Source: Paraburkholderia sp. BL25I1N1 | Lineage (GTDB): Bacteria > Pseudomonadota > Gammaproteobacteria > Burkholderiales > Burkholderiaceae | Assembly (NCBI RefSeq): GCF_003002025.1 | Contig: NZ_PVZB01000003.1 | Span: 355,516 to 419,515 of the forward strand | Direction: 5' to 3' | DNA length: 64,000 nt | Shown: one piece after another, positions 8,908 to 15,931 of the stretch | How positions within the stretch are numbered: position 1 is the stretch's first letter | Layout of the letters: each line of letters opens with the position of its first letter | Program-made: the position numbers and the translations under genes | The notes under the pieces: generated by a model | Databases searched by the model: none | Told to the model about the DNA's origin: nothing | Seen by the model: the letters and a program-made list of their open reading frames with translations, nothing else

Positions 8908-11121
8908 TCAAAAGCGGTAGTCGAACGTCGCCAGCAACGTGCGTCCGATACCCGGCACGGAACGGCCGCCGTCGGACTGAATCAGCGCGTCGTAGTAGTA
9001 CTTGTTGGTCATGTTCAACAGGTTCAGGCGCACGTCGTATTTCTTCGCGTGGTACGCAGCGGTCGCATCCCAGCGCGTGTAGCCCGGCACCTGCACGTAG
9101 TTGGTATTCGACGCATAGCGCGGCGACATATAAGTCGGACCGCCGCCGATTTCCCAGTGCGGCGTGATCGCGTAGGTGGTCCAGAAGGTCAACGTGTTGC
9201 GCGGCGTGTTGGCCGGCACGTGCCCTTGCGTACCGTCGCGCGCCTTCAGGATGATGGCGTCCATGTAGGTGTACCCGCCGAACACCTGCCACTTGTCGGT
9301 AATGTGGCCCGTCACGCCGGCCTGGAATCCGTCGACACGAATGTCGCCGTCGAGTTCGTATTCGGTCGGCGAGACTTGCGTGCGCGCGTTGGTCTTTTCT
9401 TCGCGGAAGAATGACGACGTCACCGAGAGATTGCCGCCGAGCAGATCCCATTTGCCGCCGACTTCGTACGACTTGGTCGACTCGGGCGCGAGGTTCTGCG
9501 TGAGGTTGGTCACCGTCAGCGCTTCGAGCGACGGATTGAACGACGTGCCGTACGACACGTAGTACGACTGCCAGTCGGTCGGCTGACAAATTACCCCGGC
9601 GCGTACGCTGGTGAAGAAGTTGGTCTGCGTCGCATAGCCCGGCAGGCTGATCGTGTTGTGGATCTGCGCCTGGAAGCGATCCCAACGCAAACCGCCAATC
9701 ACCTTCCACTGCTGGCCGATCGACACGGTGTCGTTCACGTACGCGCCAATTTCGTTCGAGCCCGAATCGGCGTGGTTGCCGACCGTGGTGGTCACGCCGG
9801 CGGGATTGGATAGATACGCCGGGTTCACCATCGTCACGACCGGCAAGTTGTTGCGGGTGTACGCCTGGTTCGAATAGCTGTCATGGCCGAGGTCGACACC
9901 GGCGATCAGGTCGTGCTTGATCGGGCCTGTGACGAACTTGTATTGCAGCATCGTGTCGTTGTAGAGCGAGTGGTTCTCGATCACACGGTCATGGCTCTGC
10001 AACTTGATGAACAATTGCGACGGCGAGAGCGTCGTGAAGTTGCCGTTGGTCAACGCGGTGCTGCTGGCGAGCGGTCCCGTCAACACCGCTTGCGGCGCGG
10101 TTTCGCGCGCATCGGTCATCGAGTGCGAGAACTGGGTCTGGTTCGTCAGGATCAGGTTGTCCGAGAACTTGTGTTTGACCGCGGCGGTGACCGTTTGCAC
10201 GTCCTGAATCGTGCGGTCAGTGGTCAAACCGTAGAAAGTGTTCTTCGGCACCGGCGACGGGCGGCCGTTCAACGCCTGCACGCCGTAGTCCGGCATGTCG
10301 TAGTTGTGCTGGATCAGCGCGGAGATCGTCACTTCGGTCGGCGTGCCGATGCCGAAGCGCACTTCCGGCGCGATACCGTAGTCCTTGTTCTTCATCGCAT
10401 CGCGCGTCGAACCGAGGCTTTGGCCGAAGGCGTTCAGGCGAATCGCCGAGGTATCCGTCAGCTTATGGTTCACGTCGACAGTGCTGCGATATTTCGCGTC
10501 AGTGCCGATCATGCCCGTGACTTCCGCCGAGTCATGCAGGTTCGCTTTCTTGCTGACCTGGTTGATCACGCCGCCCGTCGATCCGCGACCGAACAGCATC
10601 GACGACGGACCATACAGCACTTCGAGTTCTTCGAGGTCGAAGGTGTCGCGATAGTACTGGTTGCGATCGCGGAAGCCGTCCAGGTAGATGTCGTTCTGCG
10701 CGGTGAAGCCGCGCAGGTTGATGTTGTTGCCGATCTGGCCACCTTCAGCCGCGCCGATCGTTACGCCCGGCGCGTTGCGCAGCGCGTCCTGGAACGAAGT
10801 GGCGCCCTGCGATTGCAGCACGGCCTTGTTGATGACGGTGACGGTCTGCGGAATGTCGCGCAGCGCCGTGGGCGTCTTTGCACCCACCGTCGCGCGCTCC
10901 GCCTGGAAGTCCTGCTGTTCAGCTTGTGCCGCGACGCCGATGGTCGGCAAGCTGCCGGTGTCGGCTGCGACGGTCGTCGTTGTCGTCGTTGTCGTCGCAT
11001 TAGCATTCGCGGCCGCCGGCTGCGAGGTGGTTTGCGGAGCAGTCTGCGCGACCGCCGGAGTCGCAAAAGGAACGGCAAAAGCTAACGCTAACGCTGTCGC
11101 GAGCGGCGTGTGGTTGAACAT
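8908..11121 (-). CDS. fiu: TonB-dependent catecholate siderophore receptor (Fiu-like)
   Basis: A 737-residue outer-membrane receptor for ferric catecholate siderophores. The N-terminal signal peptide ends near AVAQ and is followed by a Gln/Ala/Thr-rich linker with a run of threonines. The plug domain shows RDIPQTVTVINKAVLQSQG, LRGFTAQNDIYLDG and ELEVLYGPSSMLFGRG. The protein ends in a C-terminal beta-strand finishing with phenylalanine (ATFDYRF), the outer-membrane sorting signal. ATG at 11121 was chosen because the signal peptide starts there. It heads an operon with piuC and the PepSY gene and has a strong Fur site about 130 nt upstream. The Fiu name rests on the piuC neighbour and sequence style; ligand specificity is inferred. 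Confidence 0.9.
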   Translation of the reverse strand: MFNHTPLATALALAFAVPFATPAVAQTAPQTTSQPAAANANATTTTTTTTVAADTGSLPTIGVAAQAEQQDFQAERATVGAKTPTALRDIPQTVTVINKAVLQSQGATSFQDALRNAPGVTIGAAEGGQIGNNINLRGFTAQNDIYLDGFRDRNQYYRDTFDLEELEVLYGPSSMLFGRGSTGGVINQVSKKANLHDSAEVTGMIGTDAKYRSTVDVNHKLTDTSAIRLNAFGQSLGSTRDAMKNKDYGIAPEVRFGIGTPTEVTISALIQHNYDMPDYGVQALNGRPSPVPKNTFYGLTTDRTIQDVQTVTAAVKHKFSDNLILTNQTQFSHSMTDARETAPQAVLTGPLASSTALTNGNFTTLSPSQLFIKLQSHDRVIENHSLYNDTMLQYKFVTGPIKHDLIAGVDLGHDSYSNQAYTRNNLPVVTMVNPAYLSNPAGVTTTVGNHADSGSNEIGAYVNDTVSIGQQWKVIGGLRWDRFQAQIHNTISLPGYATQTNFFTSVRAGVICQPTDWQSYYVSYGTSFNPSLEALTVTNLTQNLAPESTKSYEVGGKWDLLGGNLSVTSSFFREEKTNARTQVSPTEYELDGDIRVDGFQAGVTGHITDKWQVFGGYTYMDAIILKARDGTQGHVPANTPRNTLTFWTTYAITPHWEIGGGPTYMSPRYASNTNYVQVPGYTRWDATAAYHAKKYDVRLNLLNMTNKYYYDALIQSDGGRSVPGIGRTLLATFDYRF

Positions 11122-11576
11122 GGGAATTCCCGTCGGAGATGCGTTTGCCGGATTCGCATGGCTGAGATGGAATCGACGGCAAAGTCGCAATTGGCTGGCT
11201 GCCGTTCTCGTGTGCAGGGCACCGACGTCGGGATGGCTGGCTATTGGTTAAATGAGAATCGCTATCATTCCACACGCATAAAACCGCATCAATCGCGCCG
11301 CCACTTACCCCTAGTAACAGAATTGTTTCTGTTTTTTACGGATGAAGGCAATTTGTAATTTTCAGCCGTGTCCGCATGTCGGTTCATTACGTGTTTGTAA
11401 TATCAAGGCCATTGAAAGGAAAGACTTTCGGCGTCGCAAGTAAAAAAAGACACCGGCAGAAAGCTTTCAACTAAATAACAATCAGCCGTGGCTGAGGCCG
11501 ACGCCCAATCCCGACTCCGTTTATCCTTTTTGCAACACTGCCTATCGAACTGTTTCGTTCATCCCCGGAGTTGATC
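11122..11576. other. Divergent intergenic region, Fur-controlled on the receptor side
   Basis: This 455-nt gap separates the divergently transcribed receptor and aldo/keto reductase genes. It holds the Fur site at 11251-11269 and must hold both promoters. The stretch 11280-11460 is noticeably more AT-rich than its surroundings. No credible gene was seen. Confidence 0.5.
11251..11269 (-). promoter_or_regulatory. Fur box upstream of the TonB receptor
   Basis: On the minus strand the 19-mer reads AATGATAGCGATTCTCATT. It is close to the Fur consensus of inverted TGATAAT/ATTATCA half-sites (the core 15 bases match 6 of 7 and 5 of 7). It lies about 130 nt upstream of the receptor ATG, so the receptor-piuC-PepSY operon is expected to be repressed by Fe-Fur. 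Confidence 0.8.
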
Positions 11577-12572
11577 ATGCAATACCGCAAGTTCGGCCGC
11601 ACCGGCCTGACCGTATCGCGCCTGTGCCTCGGCACGATGACCTTTGGCCTGCAGACCGAAGAAGACGTCTCGCATCGCATTCTCGACACGGCGGCGGATG
11701 CCGGCGTGAACTTTATCGACACGGCCGACGTGTATCCGCTCGGCGGCACGGAAGATGTTGCCGGCCGCACGGAGGAGATCGTGGGGCGCTGGCTGAAGGG
11801 CAAACGCGAGCGCTTCATTCTGGCGACGAAAGCAGTGGGCAAGATGGGGCCGTCGGCATGGGATCAAGGCGCGTCGCGCAAACATCTGCTGAATGCGATC
11901 GACGCCTCGTTGCAACGCCTCGGCACGGATTACGTGGACCTCTACCAACTCCATTCCGACGACGCGAACACGCCGCTCGACGAAACGCTCGAGGCGCTCG
12001 ATGTGATCGTTCGCTCAGGCAAGGCGCGCTATATCGGTGTATCGAACTTCCTCGCGTATCGGCTGGCGCGCGCGCTGGGCCGCGCCGATGTGCTGCGCAC
12101 GGCGCGCTTCGTCTCCGTGCAGCCTCGCTATAACCTGCTGTTCCGCCAGATCGAGCGCGAATTGCTGCCGCTCGCCGCCGAAGAGCAATTGGCCGTGATG
12201 CCGTACAACCCGCTCGCGGGCGGCCTGCTGACGGGCAAGCATCAACTGGATGCGGCGCCCGCGTCCGGCCGCTTCACCGAAACTGTCGGCAAGGCCGGCG
12301 CGATGTATCAGCAACGGTACTGGCACAAACGCGAGTTCGAGACGATCGAGCAATTGAAAGCGATCGTTGCGCCGACCGGCGAATCGTTGACGCGGGTTTC
12401 GCTTGCCTGGGTGCTGGCGAATCCGCTCGTCACGTCGGCGATTATCGGCGCGAGCCGCGTCGAGCAATTGAGCGACACGCTCGCGGCGTCCGAACTCGTG
12501 CTCGATGAGCAGATCAAGACGCAGCTCGACGAAGCGAGCCTGGAATATCGCTGGGGTGACGCGGCGCGGTAA
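11577..12572 (+). CDS. Aldo/keto reductase
   Basis: A 331-residue NAD(P)H-dependent oxidoreductase of the aldo/keto reductase barrel fold. The catalytic tetrad is visible: Asp and Tyr in NFIDTADVYPLGG, Lys in ILATKAVGK and His in LYQLHSDD. GVSNF and the late SAIIGASRVEQL segment mark the cofactor-binding strands. ATG at 11577 was chosen over an in-frame TTG six bases earlier because GGAG lies 6 nt upstream of the ATG. It is transcribed away from the receptor gene and converges on the YbhB gene, with a hairpin between them. The substrate is unknown; the family includes tas- and YhdN-like general reductases. Confidence 0.93.
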   Translation: MQYRKFGRTGLTVSRLCLGTMTFGLQTEEDVSHRILDTAADAGVNFIDTADVYPLGGTEDVAGRTEEIVGRWLKGKRERFILATKAVGKMGPSAWDQGASRKHLLNAIDASLQRLGTDYVDLYQLHSDDANTPLDETLEALDVIVRSGKARYIGVSNFLAYRLARALGRADVLRTARFVSVQPRYNLLFRQIERELLPLAAEEQLAVMPYNPLAGGLLTGKHQLDAAPASGRFTETVGKAGAMYQQRYWHKREFETIEQLKAIVAPTGESLTRVSLAWVLANPLVTSAIIGASRVEQLSDTLAASELVLDEQIKTQLDEASLEYRWGDAAR

Positions 12573-12579
12573 GCTTATG

Positions 12580-12602
12580 CGCGGCGGGCGAAGGCCGCCG
12601 CG
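12580..12602 (+). terminator. Hairpin terminator between convergent genes
   Basis: An 8-bp perfect stem CGCGGCGG/CCGCCGCG with a 7-nt loop lies 8 nt after the aldo/keto reductase stop and is followed by TTT. It fits a GC-rich intrinsic terminator for the plus-strand gene, although the T-tract is short. Confidence 0.55.
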
Positions 12603-12603
12603 T

Positions 12604-13176
12604 TTATCGCCCGTAACGCAGCACCGTGCTGGTCGCCGCAATCACGTGATCCTTGATTGCGGCAAGCAACGCATCCCTCGTCAAACCGGGCGACAGCGCG
12701 TCCGGCGGCAGATCGAGCGCATAGACTTGCGCGACGTAGTGATGTGGATTGTCCCCGACCGGGGGACATGGGCCGCGATACCCGATGCCTCCGGTCTGAT
12801 TCGCACCGGAGACGCTGCCGGCCGGCTGGCTGCCGCCGGCCCCGAGCGAAGTCGTCGAGGGTGCTACGCCATATAGCACCCAGTGCACGACGCCCAAACC
12901 CTTCGCGCCGTCCGGGTCGAACAGTGTCACGGCATAACTTTTCGTGCCGGCAGGCGCATTCCGCCATTGCAGAGCCGGCGATACATTACCGCCGCCGCAG
13001 TTGTTCGCGCTCGCCGCGTGGCTCGAATCCAGCGTGCCGCCATCGGCCGTTCCCGGCGACGACACCACGAAGACTTCCGCCGCGCGGGCATGCACTGCGG
13101 CAAGCGCCAACGCGGCAGACACGCCAACCGGTAACAGGCGTCGTACGACGCGTAAGCGATTGCTGCCAATCATCAT
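12604..13176 (-). CDS. YbhB/YbcL family PEBP-like protein, exported
   Basis: A 190-residue phosphatidylethanolamine-binding-protein-fold protein. An N-terminal signal peptide (LLPVGVSAALALAAVHARAA) predicts periplasmic location. Family segments are NVSPALQW, LFDPDG, VVHWVLYGV, GYRGPCPPVGDNPHHYVAQVYALD and the C-terminal IAATSTVLRYGR. Two cysteines, in NNCGGG and GPCPP, are those commonly seen in exported members. Function is poorly defined; some family members inhibit kinases or bind lipids, and none of that can be read from this sequence. It lies 36 nt upstream of the sugar-kinase stop, so it is downstream of that gene in the same orientation and possibly co-transcribed. Confidence 0.88.
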   Translation of the reverse strand: MMIGSNRLRVVRRLLPVGVSAALALAAVHARAAEVFVVSSPGTADGGTLDSSHAASANNCGGGNVSPALQWRNAPAGTKSYAVTLFDPDGAKGLGVVHWVLYGVAPSTTSLGAGGSQPAGSVSGANQTGGIGYRGPCPPVGDNPHHYVAQVYALDLPPDALSPGLTRDALLAAIKDHVIAATSTVLRYGR

Positions 13177-13212
13177 TTCCGACTCCAGCCAGGGTTCAGC
13201 GACGGTCCAACG

Positions 13213-14130
13213 TCACTTGAAGCGGCCCGTCCGCTCATTCGCTTCCGGCAGTTGCCGCGTCTCGCGCACGGATCTCGGATGCCATAGACGCGCGCCGCCT
13301 TCGATGCCCGCATCGTTCGAAACGGTGGCCACGTTCGGCGGCAGATCGAACGAAAGGCGTGCCGCATTGCCGCCGCCGATCCACAGCTTGTCGTAGTTCA
13401 CGAGCGCACTCAGAATCCCGATCACCTTCTCAACGCGCCGGTTCCAGCGTTTATTCCCGGCTTTTTCACGCGCCGCGTCGCCGATGTATTCGTCGTACGC
13501 CACGCCCTTCTTGCTAACCGGATGATGGGCGAGTTCCAGATGCGGCATCAACTCGCCGTCGCGGAACATTGCCGTGCCCGCGCCAGTGCCGAGCGTCAGC
13601 ACGAATTCGAGGCCATGGCCTTCGATCGCGGCGAAGCCCTGCATCTCGGCGTCGTTGATCATGCGCACCGGCAGGCCGCCCAAACGTTGCGCCAGCGAGT
13701 CGGCGAGCGGGATGTCGTGCCAGCCTTCCACGCCGAAGTGCGGCGCCGTCAGAATGCGGTTGTTGCGCACCACGCCGGGAAAGCCAATCGACATCAGCGT
13801 CGGCGGTTCCTGTTCGACGAGCGGCGCAACCAGCTTCGCCAGCGCGTCCACGAGTTGATCCGGCGTGCACGGATGCGGCGTCGCAACCCGTAAGCGCTCG
13901 GTTTTCATTTTGCCGTCCGCGTCGATAATCGCGGCCTTCAAACCCGTGCCGCCGACGTCGATCGCCAGTATCCGCTCGGTGCTGATTGTCGCTTTCGGCT
14001 TACTGGATGGCTTACTCGACGGTTTACTTGACGCCTTACTGGACGGTTTAAACGCCGCCTTCGTCGGCGCTTTGCTTGCCGTCTTGCCCGGCGTCTTCGT
14101 CGCCGTCTTGCGTGTCGTCTTGCGTGTCAC
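13213..14130 (-). CDS. ROK-family sugar kinase of polyphosphate-glucokinase type with a basic N-terminal tail
   Basis: A 305-residue sugar kinase. The core begins at ILAIDVGGTGLKAAI, the phosphate-binding loop of ROK kinases. GFPGVV, LTLGTGAGTAMF and the ELAHHP segment fit the polyphosphate/ATP glucokinase branch. Ahead of it is a tail of about 45 residues rich in Lys, Thr, Ser, Ala and Pro (TRKTTRK..., repeated SSKP), resembling histone H1 or AlgP-type tails. The chosen start is GTG at 14130 with GGGGGA 7 nt upstream; an adjacent GTG at 14133 is equally possible. It lies just downstream of zwf on the same strand, so it probably supplies glucose-6-phosphate to that enzyme. Phosphate donor (polyphosphate versus ATP) is not decided by sequence alone. 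Confidence 0.85.
   Translation of the reverse strand: MTRKTTRKTATKTPGKTASKAPTKAAFKPSSKASSKPSSKPSSKPKATISTERILAIDVGGTGLKAAIIDADGKMKTERLRVATPHPCTPDQLVDALAKLVAPLVEQEPPTLMSIGFPGVVRNNRILTAPHFGVEGWHDIPLADSLAQRLGGLPVRMINDAEMQGFAAIEGHGLEFVLTLGTGAGTAMFRDGELMPHLELAHHPVSKKGVAYDEYIGDAAREKAGNKRWNRRVEKVIGILSALVNYDKLWIGGGNAARLSFDLPPNVATVSNDAGIEGGARLWHPRSVRETRQLPEANERTGRFK
13997..14056. repeat. 12-bp tandem repeat inside the sugar-kinase N-terminal tail
   Basis: Five head-to-tail 12-nt units resembling GGCTTACTSGAC occur here; the last is degenerate. On the coding strand each unit gives four residues of the Ser-Ser-Lys-Pro/Ala type. Because the unit is a multiple of three, copy-number change would lengthen or shorten the tail without breaking the frame. 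Confidence 0.8.
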
Positions 14131-14171
14131 CACGGTGTCCCCCGATTGTGTTGGTGCGACTCGTCGTTGAA

Positions 14172-15779
14172 TTACTTCTTCTGCACAGCATCCCGTTTCA
14201 ACGGCCGCCATGCGTGGCCGTCGCGCGCCAATAGCGCGTCGGCTTCCGCAGGGCCTTCGCTGCCGGCCGCATAGCCATGCACCGGCACCGCGCCGCCGGT
14301 TTTTGGATGCAGCACGTCGTCGACCGCGCACCAGCTCGTTTCGATGCTGTCGGCCCGCTGGAACAGCGTTTCGTCGCCGAGCATGCAGTCGTAGAGCAAG
14401 GTTTCATAGCCGACGTTCGCGCGTTCCGCGAAGAAGTCGCCATAGTCGAACGACGACTGCACCGCACCGATCTGCATGACCGGTCCCGGCGTTTTTACAT
14501 TGAAGTCGAAGCTCGTGCCGTGCGCCGGATCGATGCGCAAGGTCAGCACGTTCGGCGTGAGCGCGTCGACGGGCGTGTCGCGGAACAGGCGGAACGGCAC
14601 CGGCTTCAACTGCACCGAGATTTCAGTGCGGCGCGCCGCCAGCCGCTTGCCGGTGCGCAAATAGAACGGCACGCCGGCCCAGCGCCAGTTCTCGACGAAC
14701 ACGCGCGCCGCGGCGTAGGTTTCCGTCGTGCTGCCCGGCGCGACATCCGGCTCCTCGCGATAGCCGACCCCCGCCGGCCCTTTTTCGTATTGACCGAACA
14801 CGACGTCGTCCGGCGTCAGCGGCTTGATCGCGTCGAAGATTTCGGCCTTCTTGTCGCGCACGGCTTCGGCATCGAACGAATTGGGCGGTTCCATGGCGAC
14901 CATGCCGAGCAACTGGAACAGATGGTTCGGCAGCATGTCGCGGAACGCGCCGGTCTGTTCATAGAACTTGCCGCGCCCTTCCACGCCGATGGTTTCCGCC
15001 GCCGTGATCTGCACGCTGTCGATATATTCGCGCCGCCACATCGGTTCGAACAGCGCGTTGGCGAAGCGCACCGCGAGAATGCTCTGCACGGTGTCCTTGC
15101 CGAGAAAGTGATCGATGCGATACACCTGATCTTCTTTTGCATACGACAGGATGTGCGCGTTCAGATCTTTTGCGGACGCGAGATCGGTGCCGAAAGGTTT
15201 CTCGATCACGATGCGGCGGAAGCCGCCGCCCTCGCCTTCTTTCAGCAGACCCGCCTTGCCGAGATGTTCGACGATCGGTTTGAAGAAGCGCGAGCTGACC
15301 GCGAGATAGAAGATTACGTTGCCGCCCGGCGTCTGTTCGAGCTGTTGCTTAAGCTTCGTGAAAGTGTCGTCGGTTTCGAATTCGCCGGCCATGTATTCGA
15401 GGCGTTGCGCGACCCAGTCCCACGCCTTGTCGTCGAGCTTGCCGGCGTGGAAGGTGCTGGCCTTGTCGGCGGCGAACTGTTCGAGCGACTTGTGCAGATC
15501 TTCGCGCCACACGCTCGTCTCGCGCTCGCCGTGATTCACGCCGATGATTTTCATTCCATCGTCGAGCAGGCCATCCACCGCGAGGTTGTACAGCGCCGGC
15601 ATCAGCAGCCGCTTGGTCAGGTCGCCGCCGGCACCGAAGATCACCAGCGTGCACGGCGGTGCCGGCCGCTTGCCGGGCGGCGAGGCCGGCGCTTCCTGCG
15701 GGCTCGCGCTGACTTTGCAGCTCGGTGGTTGACTGGCGGCGGGACGCTCGGCTGCTGGAGTATTCGATGTAGTCGACAT
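14172..15779 (-). CDS. zwf: Glucose-6-phosphate 1-dehydrogenase
   Basis: A 535-residue NADP-linked enzyme oxidising glucose-6-phosphate to 6-phosphogluconolactone. The nucleotide-binding loop is VIFGAGGDLTKRLLMPALYNL. The active-site segment RIDHFLGKD carries the catalytic aspartate-histidine pair, and VIEKPFGTD precedes it as usual. The N-terminus has an extra Pro/Ala/Ser-rich segment of about 40 residues before the Rossmann fold, longer than in many homologues. ATG at 15779 was chosen; an upstream frame adds an unlikely peptide. The sugar-kinase gene follows 41 nt downstream and the large glycosidase gene lies upstream on the same strand. Confidence 0.96.
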   Translation of the reverse strand: MSTTSNTPAAERPAASQPPSCKVSASPQEAPASPPGKRPAPPCTLVIFGAGGDLTKRLLMPALYNLAVDGLLDDGMKIIGVNHGERETSVWREDLHKSLEQFAADKASTFHAGKLDDKAWDWVAQRLEYMAGEFETDDTFTKLKQQLEQTPGGNVIFYLAVSSRFFKPIVEHLGKAGLLKEGEGGGFRRIVIEKPFGTDLASAKDLNAHILSYAKEDQVYRIDHFLGKDTVQSILAVRFANALFEPMWRREYIDSVQITAAETIGVEGRGKFYEQTGAFRDMLPNHLFQLLGMVAMEPPNSFDAEAVRDKKAEIFDAIKPLTPDDVVFGQYEKGPAGVGYREEPDVAPGSTTETYAAARVFVENWRWAGVPFYLRTGKRLAARRTEISVQLKPVPFRLFRDTPVDALTPNVLTLRIDPAHGTSFDFNVKTPGPVMQIGAVQSSFDYGDFFAERANVGYETLLYDCMLGDETLFQRADSIETSWCAVDDVLHPKTGGAVPVHGYAAGSEGPAEADALLARDGHAWRPLKRDAVQKK

Positions 15780-15931
15780 GGGATTCACTTTTGGAAACCA
15801 ATGGAACGGACGTGGTGGTACATGAAAGACCACGCTTGAACCCACACAGTTCAAAAACGGCCATGCAACCTGCTCACCTTGCGACGTTGTATGGCTTGTG
15901 TAACCTCACTCGCTCGCGCCGCCACTGCGCA

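Noticed and set aside
14277..15839. Long plus-strand open frame of 520 codons opposite zwf
   Set aside because: The opposite strand encodes an unmistakable glucose-6-phosphate dehydrogenase; the plus-strand product is low-complexity and Arg/His-rich.
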